From the NCBI RefSeq assembly GCF_019704135.1, contig NZ_AP024355.1, positions 1,854,001 through 1,918,000 of the forward strand: 64,000 bases of DNA. The letters run 5' to 3'. The translations under genes were made by a program, and so were the position numbers. The DNA is from Desulfuromonas versatilis. Its GTDB lineage: Bacteria > Desulfobacterota > Desulfuromonadia > Desulfuromonadales > NIT-T3. How positions within the stretch are numbered: the first letter of the stretch is position 1; the number at the start of each line of letters is the position of its first letter. Shown here in pieces: positions 34,221 through 43,221 of this stretch. The notes under the pieces were generated by a model that was not told where the DNA came from, searched no databases, and worked only from the letters and a program-made list of their open reading frames with translations.

Positions 34221-35521
34221 AAAATTTTCTGACGCTTTTCTTGGCCACTCTGGCGGTCCTGGCTCTGCCTGCCCTGGTTCTTGCCGGGGATCGGCCCTCC
34301 GAGGCTTCGCCGGCGGTTTCGACCGGAGCCGGAAGCCTGCCCGAGCTTATGGCGGCGGCGCTGGCCTCCAACCCGGAAAACAAGGCTTCGGAAGCCCGCT
34401 GGCAGGCGTTCCGCCAACGCATAGCCCAGGTGGGATCGCTCGAAGACCCGATGCTGATGCTGCGCATCGACAACGGCCTGGTTCGCGACCCGCTCAATTT
34501 CAACCGCGACGTTATGACCCAGAAGGTGGTCGGCATCTCCCAGCAGTTTCCCTTCTGGGGCAAACTGGCGCTGCGCGAGGAAGTCGCCCGGCAGGATGCC
34601 GAGTTTTACCGCTGGAACATCGCCGAGCGGCGCCTGGAGCTGGCGGCCATGGTCAAGGAGAACTGGTACCGTTTGTTTTTCGTCGAGCGTTCGCTGGAGG
34701 TGCTCGAGCGCAACCTCAAGGTCATGGAGGATTTCGTGACCAGCGCCGAGACCCGCTACGCGGTGGGCGTCGGTGCCCAGCAGGACATCTACCGCGCCCA
34801 GCTGGAGCGCTCCATGCTGCTGGAGGTCAAGACCGGCCTTGTGCAGCAGCGCCGCAGTCTTCACGCTGCCCTCAACGCCCTGCTGTTCCGGCCCGCGGAG
34901 AGCCCTGTCGGCGAGGTCCCCGAATTCAGCCTGGTGCGCCCTGGGAAAGCCGCGGAAGAGCTGCTGGCAACGGCCGAGGAACTCAGGCCCGCCCTGCAGG
35001 GGCTGCGTGCCAGCGTGGAAAAGGGCGAAGCCCAGCGGCGGCTGGCCGAGAGGGAGTATTTCCCGGACCTGATCGCAAGTTTCGAATACATGCAGCGCGA
35101 CCCGGCCATGGGGGAGGAGGGGTTCGACATGTACGGGGCGGGGATCACCATCAACCTGCCGGTGCGCCGGGAGCGGCGCCAGGCGATGGTTGCCGAGGCC
35201 TCTTCGGAAGTCCGCATGGCCCAGCACGAGTTGGACAATCTGCGCAACAGCATCCGCTCCGGGATCGCCGATTCGCTGGCCCAGCTCGAACGCACCGACT
35301 CTTTGGTCGAACTCTACGAGAACGGCATCATCCCCCAGGCGCGCCAGTCGCTCGAGTCGTCCCTGGCCGGCTACCAGGTCGGCAAGGTCGATTTCGAGGC
35401 GGTGCTCGACAGCTGGACCCGGCTCTACAATTACGAGCGCAGCTACTACGGCATGCTCGCCGAGCACCAGATGACGGTGGCGCGGCTCGAGGCGCTGGTG
35501 GGGGGGGAGTTGGGGGATTGA
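34217..35521 (+). CDS. Outer-membrane efflux protein (TolC/CusC-like)
   Basis: A 434-residue outer-membrane channel for an RND pump. A signal peptide (MKNFLTLFLATLAVLALPAL, cleaved near LAG) precedes two TolC-type helical repeats: LPELMAAALASNPENKASEA at the start and GYQVGKVDFEAVLDSWTRLYNYE near 385-407, the conserved repeat end. ATG 34217 is chosen because it gives the signal peptide; an upstream in-frame ATG (34097) would bury it. GGAG lies 10 bp before. It is the first structural gene of the cusCBA-like operon. Confidence 0.9.
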   Translation: MKNFLTLFLATLAVLALPALVLAGDRPSEASPAVSTGAGSLPELMAAALASNPENKASEARWQAFRQRIAQVGSLEDPMLMLRIDNGLVRDPLNFNRDVMTQKVVGISQQFPFWGKLALREEVARQDAEFYRWNIAERRLELAAMVKENWYRLFFVERSLEVLERNLKVMEDFVTSAETRYAVGVGAQQDIYRAQLERSMLLEVKTGLVQQRRSLHAALNALLFRPAESPVGEVPEFSLVRPGKAAEELLATAEELRPALQGLRASVEKGEAQRRLAEREYFPDLIASFEYMQRDPAMGEEGFDMYGAGITINLPVRRERRQAMVAEASSEVRMAQHELDNLRNSIRSGIADSLAQLERTDSLVELYENGIIPQARQSLESSLAGYQVGKVDFEAVLDSWTRLYNYERSYYGMLAEHQMTVARLEALVGGELGD

Positions 35522-35572
35522 CCAGATTTCTATGTTTCAAAGACGGGATTTAATGATTACTTGTGCAAATCG

Positions 35573-35661
35573 TTTTCACCACGAAGGACACGAAGGCCAC
35601 GAAGAAGGGCAAAATCAAATCAAGGTTTTAACTTCGTGAACTTCGTGTCCTTCGTGGTTGA
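35573..35661. repeat. CACGAAG-type inverted repeat (MITE-like)
   Basis: TTCACCACGAAGGACACGAA followed by GGCCACGAAG at 35575, and ACTTCGTGAACTTCGTGTCC followed by TTCGTGG at 35630, form a long imperfect inverted repeat around a 22-bp centre. A single left arm recurs at 43146-43182. It separates the cusC- and cusB-like genes. Confidence 0.8.
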
Positions 35662-35755
35662 TTGATTTTATTTTAAGCACACCAACAGTACCTTTTTAAA
35701 ATTCTGCTTGATAAACATGGTCAACTTTAAATTAGATTTTTGAGGCAACACGATT

Positions 35756-37087
35756 ATGACATCTAAAACCCGATGGGCCCTTCTCCTGGTGATCCTCCTG
35801 GCCGCCGGCGGCGCGGGGGGGTATTACTACTGGCACAGCATGCTGCACGGGGACCACGCTGAACAAGGGGGCGAGGCGGCCGCCCGCCAGTACACCTGCC
35901 CGATGCACCCCTTTATCCTCAAGGACAAGGCCGGCGCCTGCCCGATCTGCGGCATGTCGCTGGTGCCCGTCGGCGGGGCCGGCGCCGCACAGGGCGATCT
36001 GAGCCTGCCCGAGGCGGTGCACCTTTCGCCGGCCCAGCTGGTGATGGCCAACGTCGCCACGGCGCCGGTGGAGGAGATCCCCCTGACCCAGGAGGTGCGG
36101 GCGGTGGGGATCGTCACTTACGACCAGGCCAAGCAGGGCAAGGTCACCGCCTGGGTGCCCGGGCGCATCGAGCGTCTCTACGTCAACCGGGTCGGCGACA
36201 CGGTGAGCCGGGGCCGGCCGGTGGCGCTGCTCTACGCCCCGGAGCTGGTTTCGGCCCAGCAGGAATACCTGCTCGCCCTGCGCAGCCGCGACGAACTGAA
36301 GCGCTCGCGCATCCCCTCCATCGCCGAAAGCGGCGAGGGGCTGGTCAAAGCCGCCCGCCAGCGCCTCAAGCTCTGGGGGGTGAGCGACAAGCAGCTCGCG
36401 GCCCTGGAGCAGGGGGGCGAACCGGCGGTGCAGCTGCCCATCAATACCCCGCTCTCGGGGGTGGTCATCGAGAAGCTGGTGGTGGAGGGGCAGTACGTCG
36501 CCGAGGGTGAGGCGCTCTTCAGCGTCGCCGACCTCACCACGGTCTGGGTCGAACTGGCCCTCTACGAGAACGAGTTTCCGGCCGTCGCTGTCGGCCAGGA
36601 GGTGGCCATCGCCTCCCAGTCCTACCCCGGCGAAACCTTTGCCGGCAAAGTCACCTACGTCTATCCCTTCCTCGATCCGCAGACCCGCACGGTCAAGGTG
36701 CGGGTGGAGATCCCCAACCCCGGCCTGCGCCTCAAGCCCGACATGTACGTCGAGGGGATCTTGCGCAAGGAGCTGGGGACAGGCTACGCGGTGCCGGTGA
36801 CGGCGGTCATCGACACCGGCCGCCGCAAGGTGGTCTGGGTGCAGGAACAGGAAGGGGTGTTCTCGCCCCGCGACGTCAAGGTCGGCGCGCGGGTGGGCGA
36901 AAAGGTGCAGATCCTCGAGGGGGTGGATGATTTTGACATCGTCGCCGTCTCGGGCGGCTACCTGATCGACAGCGAGGCCCAGCTGCGCGGGCCCGGCGGC
37001 GGGGCGCATGCCGGGCATGGGGCGGCGGCTGAAGGGGAGCAGGCAAAGCCGGCTGCGGCGCCGACGCCGGCGGGGCATCAGCATTGA
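35756..37087 (+). CDS. cusB: RND efflux adaptor with heavy-metal-binding domain (CusB-like)
   Basis: A 443-residue membrane fusion protein anchored by an N-terminal span (ALLLVILLAAGGAGGYYYW). Residues about 45-75 form a heavy-metal-binding (YHS-like) domain, QYTCPMHPFILKDKAGACPI then CGMSLVPVG, known to bind Cu/Ag. The adaptor body has lipoyl halves (TAWVPGRIERLYVNRVGDTV near 130; NTPLSGVVIEKLVVEGQYVA near 230) and a beta-barrel (LTTVWVELALYENEF). The tail is His-rich (GGGAHAGHG and AGHQH), fitting metal chelation. It lies between cusC-like and cusA genes. Confidence 0.92.
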   Translation: MTSKTRWALLLVILLAAGGAGGYYYWHSMLHGDHAEQGGEAAARQYTCPMHPFILKDKAGACPICGMSLVPVGGAGAAQGDLSLPEAVHLSPAQLVMANVATAPVEEIPLTQEVRAVGIVTYDQAKQGKVTAWVPGRIERLYVNRVGDTVSRGRPVALLYAPELVSAQQEYLLALRSRDELKRSRIPSIAESGEGLVKAARQRLKLWGVSDKQLAALEQGGEPAVQLPINTPLSGVVIEKLVVEGQYVAEGEALFSVADLTTVWVELALYENEFPAVAVGQEVAIASQSYPGETFAGKVTYVYPFLDPQTRTVKVRVEIPNPGLRLKPDMYVEGILRKELGTGYAVPVTAVIDTGRRKVVWVQEQEGVFSPRDVKVGARVGEKVQILEGVDDFDIVAVSGGYLIDSEAQLRGPGGGAHAGHGAAAEGEQAKPAAAPTPAGHQH

Positions 37088-37407
37088 TTCACCGGTACAG
37101 CCTGGAACCCGGAGGCTTTTGAACTCCCCACCCCATCTGACGAAGCCGGAGCGGAGTGGGCGTTTCGGGAAAAAGGCCGGCAAATGTTTGAGCGAAGCGA
37201 GTTTTTGCCGGGCCCCGAAACGTCTGCGCAGCGCAGGGAACCCGCCGCAGGCGGGCGAGGAAGTGGGCGCGCTTCTTTGCCTACTTTCTTGCCGCGCAGC
37301 AAGAAAGTAGGTCGCCGTCCGGGGGCGAGACCCCGGGAACGAACGTTGGTAAAAGGCACAGCGACGAAACCAGGCAGAACGACCAACAGGGCATCGGATC
37401 AACATCC
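37088..37407. repeat. Long structured intergenic element between cusB and cusA
   Basis: A 320-bp gap inside the operon. It contains an imperfect fold-back (GCGTTTCGGG...GGCCGGCAAA against TTTTTGCCGG...CCCCGAAACG, 37161-37223) and a perfect 13-bp-stem palindrome CCTACTTTCTTGC/GCAAGAAAGTAGG with loop CGCGCA (37280-37311). No start site gives a believable protein. This looks like a dispersed repeat insertion; it may fold in the polycistronic mRNA. Confidence 0.65.
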
Positions 37408-40400
37408 ATGATCGAAAAAATAATCGACTATTCGGCCCGCAACCGGGTCATCATCCTGCTCCTCTTCGCCATGGTCTCGGTATGGGGCATCTGGGCCGTG
37501 CTGCGCACGCCGGTGGACGCCATCCCCGACCTGTCGGACAACCAGGTCATCGTCTTCACCGAGTACCCGGGGCGCTCGCCCCAGGTGGTGGAGGACCAGG
37601 TCACCTACCCCCTGGCGGTCAACCTGCAGGGATTGCCGCAGGTCAAGGCGGTGCGCGCCTCGAGCGCCTTCGGCTTTTCGATGATCTATGTCATCTTCGA
37701 GGATGCGGCGGACATTTACTGGGCCCGCACCCGGGTGCTCGAGCGGCTCAACTACGCCGGCTCGTTCCTGCCGGCCGGCGTCACCCCGACCCTCGGCCCC
37801 GACGGCACCGGCGTGGGGCACGTCTTCTGGTACACCATCGAGGGGCCGGGCTACGACCTGGAGCAGCTGCGCACTCTGCAGGACTGGTTCGTGCGCTACC
37901 AGCTCAACACGGTGCCCGGCGTGGCCGAGGTCGCCTCCATCGGCGGCTATGTCCGCGAGTACCAGGTCGACCTCGACCCGGCGCGGCTCTACGCCTACAA
38001 CGTCACTGCCGGGCAGGTCATGGAGGCGGTGCGCCGGGCCAACAACGACGTGGGCGGGCGGCTGGTGGAACAGACCGACGCCGAGTACCTGATCCGCGGG
38101 CGGGGCTACGTGCGTTCGGTGGCGGACCTGGAGAACATCGTCGTCACAAGCGGCATGAACGGCGTCCCCATCTACGTGCGCAACCTCGGCACGGTGCAGC
38201 TCGGGGGCGCGATCCGCCGGGGCCTGCTCGATCTCAACGGCGAAGGGGAGGTAGTCGGCGGCATCGTGGTCATGCGCTACGGCGAGCACGCCCAGGAGGT
38301 CATCGACCGGGTCAAGGAGAAGATCGCGGCCCTGGAAAAAGGTCTTCCGCCGGGGGTGAAGATCATCGCCCGCTACGACCGCTCGGATCTCATCGAACGG
38401 GCCATCCACACCCTGAAGCGGGCCCTCACCGAAGAGTCGATCGTCGTCTCACTGGTAATCCTGGCCTTCCTGCTGCACTTCCAGAGCGCCCTGGTGGTGG
38501 TGCTGACCCTGCCCATCGCGGTGCTGTTCGCCTTCATCACCATGAAGCTGATGGGGGTGACCTCCAACATCATGTCCCTGGGGGGCATCGCCATCGCCAT
38601 CGGCGTGCTGGTCGACGCCGGCATCATCATGGTCGAGAACGGCTACCGCCACCTCTCGGAACTCGACCCCGAGCAGCGCCGGGCCAACCGCCTCGAGGTG
38701 ATCATCGCCTCGGCCAAGCAGGTCGGCAGGCCGATCTTCTTCTCCATGGCGATCATCATCCTCTCCTTCGTACCGGTGTTTCTGCTTGAGGGGCAGGAGG
38801 GCAAGCTGTTTCACCCGCTGGCCTTCACCAAGACCTTCTCCATGATCGGTTCGGCGGTGCTCGCCATCACCCTGGTGCCGGTGCTGATGTACTACTTTCT
38901 GCGCGGCAAGATGCCGCCGGAGAGCGCCAACCCGGTCTCGTCCTTCTGCATCAAGCTCTACTCCCCGGTGATCCGCTGGGTGCTCAGGTGGAAGAAGACC
39001 ACCATCGCCCTCAACCTGCTGGCGCTGGTGGTCGCGGTGCCGATGTTCGTCTCGCTCGGCAGCGAGTTCATGCCGCCGCTCGACGAGGGCTCGCTGCTCT
39101 ACATGCCGGTGACCCTGCCGAACATCGCCATCACCGAGGCCAAGCGCATCATCCAGGTGCAGGACGCCATCATCAAGAGCGTCCCCGAGGTCGAGCACGT
39201 GCTCGGCAAGGTCGGGCGGGCCGAGACCTCCACCGACCCGGCGCCGGTCTCCATGTTCGAGAGCATCATCATCCTCAAACCCAAGGAGCAGTGGCGCCCG
39301 GGGCTCACCAAGGACGACCTGATCGCCGAGCTCGACGGCAAGCTGCAGCAGATCGGGGTGCGCAACGGCTGGACCCAGCCGATCATCAACCGCATCAACA
39401 TGCTCTCCACCGGGGTGCGCACCGACCTGGGGGTGAAGATCTTCGGCAGCGACCTCGAGGTGCTCAAGGAGCTGGCGGTGCAGGCCGAGGGGATTCTCAA
39501 GGCCGTCGACGGGGCGGCCGACGTGGTGGCGGAGCGGGTCACCGGCGGCAACTACGTGGACATCGAGGTCGACCGCCAGGCCGCGGCCCGCTACGGGGCA
39601 AGCGTCGGCGAGATCCAGGACGTCATCGAGACCGCCCTGGGCGGCGAGATGCTCACCACCTCGGTGGAGGGGCGCAACCGTTTCCCCATCCGCATCCGCT
39701 ACCTGCGCGAGCTGCGCGACAACCTGCCCGACCTGCAGCGTATCCTCGTCTCGGGGATGAACGGCGCCCAGGTGCCTCTGGCGCTGGTGACCAGGGTCAG
39801 CGTCACCACTGGCGCCCCGGAGATCAACAGCGAGGGGGGGCTGCTGCGCTCCATCGTCTTTCTCAACGTGCGCGGCCGCGACATGGGCGGCTTCGTCACC
39901 GAGGCCAAACAGGTGCTGGAGCGCGATCTGCAGCTGCCGGCGGGCTACTACGTCGCCTGGTCGGGGCAGTGGGAGAACCAGATCCGCGCCAAGGAGCGCC
40001 TGCAGCTGCTGGTGCCGGCGGGGATGCTGATCATCTTCGTGCTGCTCTACTTCACCTTCCGCTCGGCCCTCGAGGCCTCGATGGTCATGCTCTCGGTCCC
40101 CTTCGCCCTGGTCGGCGGCGTCTACCTGGTCTGGCTGCTCGGCTACAACATGTCGGTGGCGGTCTGGGTCGGCTTCATCGCCCTCTACGGGGTGGCGGTG
40201 GAGACCGGGGTGGTGATGGTCGTCTACCTGCACGAGGCCCTCGACAAGCGCCTGCTGGCTGGGCCGGTCAGCGAGCAGGACATCTACGCGGCGGCCTACG
40301 AGGGGGCGGTGTTGCGCCTTCGGCCAAAATTGATGACCGTGGCGGTGACCCTGATCGGCCTGGTCCCCATCATGTGGTCGACGGGGACCGGTGCCGACGT

Positions 40401-40545
40401 GATGAAGCCCATCGCCGCCCCGATGATCGGCGGCATGATCTCCTCGACGGTGCACGTACTGATCATGACCCCGGTGATCTTCGTGCTGATGAAGGTGCGC
40501 GACCTGAAGAAGGGGCGGCTGCACTATTCGGGGATGAAGCACTGA
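37408..40545 (+). CDS. cusA: Heavy-metal RND pump, CusA-type (Cu/Ag)
   Basis: A 1045-residue proton-driven RND transporter of the HME family with 12 spans and two large periplasmic loops. TM4 holds GGIAIAIGVLVDAGIIMVEN (charged relay residues). Three Met positions that form the copper path in E. coli CusA are conserved in LLYMPVTLP, APVSMFESII and INMLSTGVRTDLG, favouring Cu(I)/Ag(I) over Zn/Co. WSGQWENQIRAKERLQLLVP marks the second half. ATG 37408 is preceded by only weak SD sequence. Together with CusB- and CusC-like proteins it would pump metal from the periplasm out of the cell. Confidence 0.95.
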   Translation: MIEKIIDYSARNRVIILLLFAMVSVWGIWAVLRTPVDAIPDLSDNQVIVFTEYPGRSPQVVEDQVTYPLAVNLQGLPQVKAVRASSAFGFSMIYVIFEDAADIYWARTRVLERLNYAGSFLPAGVTPTLGPDGTGVGHVFWYTIEGPGYDLEQLRTLQDWFVRYQLNTVPGVAEVASIGGYVREYQVDLDPARLYAYNVTAGQVMEAVRRANNDVGGRLVEQTDAEYLIRGRGYVRSVADLENIVVTSGMNGVPIYVRNLGTVQLGGAIRRGLLDLNGEGEVVGGIVVMRYGEHAQEVIDRVKEKIAALEKGLPPGVKIIARYDRSDLIERAIHTLKRALTEESIVVSLVILAFLLHFQSALVVVLTLPIAVLFAFITMKLMGVTSNIMSLGGIAIAIGVLVDAGIIMVENGYRHLSELDPEQRRANRLEVIIASAKQVGRPIFFSMAIIILSFVPVFLLEGQEGKLFHPLAFTKTFSMIGSAVLAITLVPVLMYYFLRGKMPPESANPVSSFCIKLYSPVIRWVLRWKKTTIALNLLALVVAVPMFVSLGSEFMPPLDEGSLLYMPVTLPNIAITEAKRIIQVQDAIIKSVPEVEHVLGKVGRAETSTDPAPVSMFESIIILKPKEQWRPGLTKDDLIAELDGKLQQIGVRNGWTQPIINRINMLSTGVRTDLGVKIFGSDLEVLKELAVQAEGILKAVDGAADVVAERVTGGNYVDIEVDRQAAARYGASVGEIQDVIETALGGEMLTTSVEGRNRFPIRIRYLRELRDNLPDLQRILVSGMNGAQVPLALVTRVSVTTGAPEINSEGGLLRSIVFLNVRGRDMGGFVTEAKQVLERDLQLPAGYYVAWSGQWENQIRAKERLQLLVPAGMLIIFVLLYFTFRSALEASMVMLSVPFALVGGVYLVWLLGYNMSVAVWVGFIALYGVAVETGVVMVVYLHEALDKRLLAGPVSEQDIYAAAYEGAVLRLRPKLMTVAVTLIGLVPIMWSTGTGADVMKPIAAPMIGGMISSTVHVLIMTPVIFVLMKVRDLKKGRLHYSGMKH

Positions 40546-40562
40546 GAAGGGGCGGTTGACCC

Positions 40563-40600
40563 CACCCTCACCCTGACCCTCTCCCTGAGGGAGAGGGGAC
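40563..40600. repeat. REP-like hairpin after cusA
   Basis: CCCTCACCCTGACCCTCTCC then CTGAGGGAGAGGGGAC; the core CCCTCTCCCTGAGGGAGAGG is self-complementary. Similar to the 22316-22400 unit. Confidence 0.55.
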
Positions 40601-40635
40601 GTTCTCGGTGGTGAGGGCTGGGTATATAAAACGGC

Positions 40636-40672
40636 AAGAGCCTCCAGGTTTTTAACGCCTGGAGGCTCTTTT
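40636..40672. terminator. Bidirectional terminator, cusA/TraF-like gene
   Basis: AAGAGCCTCCAGG, loop TTTTTAACG, CCTGGAGGCTCTTTT: a 13-bp perfect stem with T run, between convergent genes. Confidence 0.92.
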
Positions 40673-40693
40673 GTTCTGCGGGAGTGATGGGGG

Positions 40694-42196
40694 TTAGAAA
40701 TCCATGCTCAACTGGGCGGCGAGGCGGGTCTCCTTGGGGATGTCGTCGCCGTCGAACTCCTCGGTTTCGTTGGCGAAGGCGCCGGCCACGTCCAGCCGCA
40801 CGCCCCAGAGGTTGAAGCCGAGGCCGGCGGTGTAGACCCAGTCGATATCGTCCTCGGCCAGGTTTTTGTAAACCCCGGCCCGCAGGGCGACGGCGCGCAA
40901 GGCATCCCACTCGAGGCCGATGGCGACGTTCTGGGTCTTGTAATCCTCGAAGCTGGTCTCGTTCTCGGTAAGGTCGCAATCGACCTCGATGACCAGGGTT
41001 TCATGGGGGATCAGGGCGATGCCGGCGGTGACCTGGGGATCGACCTTGACGTCATCGAAGGTGACGCCGTTGACCGTCGGGCCGTCGAATTTCGGCGCAT
41101 TGAGGTTGCGGGCCACCAGGCCCAGGTTCACCAGGCGGTAGCGGCCCATGATCCCCAGGTCGACGCCCACGTTGTAGGTCTCCTCGTATTCCTCGTCGGT
41201 GCTCTTGAGGATATCGCCCGAGTCCTCGTTGAACACCAGCACCTGGTTGCCGTAGACCCGGCCGACCATCAGCTTGAGGTTGCCGCCGATGGCCCAGTGG
41301 TCGTTGAGTGCGTAGCCGTAGGAGAGGGGCACCTCGCCAAGGGCGAAGCCGGTGAGCAGGACGGTGGTGGTGTTGTCCTCGATCGCTCCGCCGCCCCCGG
41401 CGCTCTGGGCGGAGAGGTCGGCCATCAGGTCGACGAACCCCTGGCTGTTGGCCGTCTTGACGCCCTGGCGCCGGGCCATGAAGTCGAGGCGCTGGATGGC
41501 GGTGGCGTCCAGGCCGGTGGCGGCGAGTTGGGCTTGTTGATCGGGGGTGAACAGCAGGGTCTGGAGATCGTTTCCGGTGATGGCGATGGCGTTGATTTCG
41601 GCGTTGAAATCGGTGGAGCCGGTCAGGCCAAGGTTGTTGCTGTCGACCTCCAGGACCACGCCGGTGGCCTGGGCAAATCCCCGCCCGCCGATGGCGAAAT
41701 GGCCGAAGCGAACGCCGAGCCCGGCGTTGACGGTGGCGGTGATGGCGTTGCCCGGCTCGTCGATCCCCTCGAGGCCCTTGACCAGGTCGATCAGGTCGGC
41801 CAGGTCCGATTCGTTCTGGACGCTGGCGGAGCTGAGCTGATCGCGGTCGATGTCGGCCAGGTCGTCGAGGAACACGCCGAATTCGTTATGCAGCCGATAG
41901 CCGGCGGTGGCGTTGAGGTCGGCCCCCCACTGTTTGCGGCCGATGTTGTTGTTGTCGCAGGCGATCTTGTCCCCGTTGCGATCCCGGCAGTCGAAAAACC
42001 CGAAGGCCGCCGGGTTGTAATACTGGGCGGTGGTGTCGCTGGTGGAGGCGACGTTGGCCCCTGCCATTCCCATGGCCCTGGGGCCGACGAAAAAGGTGTC
42101 GAGTGCCTGAGCCGTGCTCACGCCGCCGGCCAGTAAACCCGAAGCGGCCAGCACCGCGGCGATTCCCCTCCTGAATGTGGATCTTGAACTTTTCAT
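40694..42196 (-). CDS. Outer-membrane protein, TraF_2 (PF13729)-like
   Basis: A 500-residue exported beta-barrel-type protein. ATG 42196 follows GAAGGAGACAGGA and starts a signal peptide (cleaved near STAQA). The mature protein begins LDTFFVGPRAMGMAGANVAS with AQYYNPAAFGFF, the typical entry of FadL/TraF_2-like outer-membrane proteins, and ends in Phe (LAAQLSMDF) as barrel proteins do. It lacks thioredoxin motifs, so it is not the disulfide-type TraF. The role is unknown. No conjugation genes are nearby. Confidence 0.8.
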   Translation of the reverse strand: MKSSRSTFRRGIAAVLAASGLLAGGVSTAQALDTFFVGPRAMGMAGANVASTSDTTAQYYNPAAFGFFDCRDRNGDKIACDNNNIGRKQWGADLNATAGYRLHNEFGVFLDDLADIDRDQLSSASVQNESDLADLIDLVKGLEGIDEPGNAITATVNAGLGVRFGHFAIGGRGFAQATGVVLEVDSNNLGLTGSTDFNAEINAIAITGNDLQTLLFTPDQQAQLAATGLDATAIQRLDFMARRQGVKTANSQGFVDLMADLSAQSAGGGGAIEDNTTTVLLTGFALGEVPLSYGYALNDHWAIGGNLKLMVGRVYGNQVLVFNEDSGDILKSTDEEYEETYNVGVDLGIMGRYRLVNLGLVARNLNAPKFDGPTVNGVTFDDVKVDPQVTAGIALIPHETLVIEVDCDLTENETSFEDYKTQNVAIGLEWDALRAVALRAGVYKNLAEDDIDWVYTAGLGFNLWGVRLDVAGAFANETEEFDGDDIPKETRLAAQLSMDF

Positions 42197-42558
42197 TCCT
42201 GTCTCCTTCTCCTTGGACCGGGGACCGGTCGCCCCCTTAGGCGAGTAATTAATGAGAGGCTCTCTCGCAACATCCATGCCTGGGGTGGTGGATTTTTCTG
42301 CCGAAATGGGAAAATTAAAAAATTCCGGCAGGTTGTCGGAATGTAGGCGGTTTGTGGAACTGGTCGCCTAAGGGTTGATCAGGGTTTTTCAGGGGGTTGG
42401 GATGACGCAGATTGTCAAATGAACGGCAGGCGAAATCCAGGAAGAGGTTGGAGCGACCTGGATCGCCTTGGAGATTCAAGAGCGTTGGATGAAAAGGTAT
42501 GGTTCCAGTCGGGATCGCCGATAACCCCTAGTACGAAAAGGCCGGCAGACTGTGCCGG
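42197..42558. other. Intergenic region, TraF-like/MaoC
   Basis: About 360 bp without a gene. It should contain the promoter of the TraF-like gene; I see an AT-richer GGGAAAATTAAAAAATTCC block at 42305 but no defined sites. Confidence 0.4.
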
Positions 42559-43035
42559 TCAGGGATAGACCCTGGCGAGAAACTCTGCGACGCAAGCGGG
42601 TTTCTCGCCGCCGTCTATTTCAACGGTGATGAGGTAGGTGAACTGCACCGCCTCGCCGATCTTTTCCGTCCCCTTGACCAGGGTGTGGGCGCGGATTTTC
42701 GAGCCGACCAGCACCGGTGCGGGAAAACGCAGGCGATCGAGGCCGTAATTGACTCTCAGGCGCATGCCGGGATAGCTTTTATCGAAAAAATCCGGGTGGT
42801 TGCTCTCCGTGAGATAAGGAAGCAGCGAAAGGGTCAGGTAACCGTGGGCGATGGTGGCCCGGTAGGGCGATTCGGCGGCGGCGCGTTCGGGGTCGGTGTG
42901 AATCCACTGCAGATCCCCGGTGACTTCGGCGAACCGGTCGATGCGCTCCTGGGTGATCTCCAGCCAGGGCCCGACGTGAATCTCGCTCCCGATCAGGGGG
43001 CGGTAGTGCTCGATGAGACGATCGGCGGCGGACAT
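42559..43035 (-). CDS. MaoC-like hydratase/dehydratase
   Basis: A 158-residue single hot-dog protein. The hydratase-2 motif is partly visible: ERIDRFAEVTGDLQWIHTDP (residues 30-49, with the Asp and His of the active site) followed by AAAESPYRATIAHGYLTLSL. Family members hydrate enoyl-CoA or act on related thioesters; NodN-like proteins are the closest by feel. AAAGGAGCCCCC precedes the ATG (43035). Genes around it do not reveal a pathway. Confidence 0.88.
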   Translation of the reverse strand: MSAADRLIEHYRPLIGSEIHVGPWLEITQERIDRFAEVTGDLQWIHTDPERAAAESPYRATIAHGYLTLSLLPYLTESNHPDFFDKSYPGMRLRVNYGLDRLRFPAPVLVGSKIRAHTLVKGTEKIGEAVQFTYLITVEIDGGEKPACVAEFLARVYP

Positions 43036-43145
43036 GGGGGCTCCTTTGTTAAAAGGTCAAAGGCAAGGATTTAAAGGCCAAAGGCAATGGAACGCGGATC
43101 AAATCTGAAGAGGCGGGATCAGATCTGATTTAAAGACCACGTCTT

Positions 43146-43182
43146 TTTCACCACGAAGATACACGAAGGTCACGAAGAAAAC
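43146..43182. repeat. Single arm of the CACGAAG repeat
   Basis: TTTTTCACCACGAAGATACA then CGAAGGTCACGAAGAAA matches the left arm of 35573-35661; no right arm follows. Confidence 0.7.
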
Positions 43183-43221
43183 CTTGAAGGCAAGAAAATT
43201 GATGTTTAAACTTCTCACACC

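Noticed and set aside
38449-40542. 697-codon open frame on the minus strand
   Set aside because: Antisense shadow of cusA with extreme His/Asp/Gln content and no start site.
40694-42196. Conjugation protein TraF of a plasmid-transfer locus
   Set aside because: No other transfer genes nearby and the protein looks like an outer-membrane barrel; the name reflects family labelling only.
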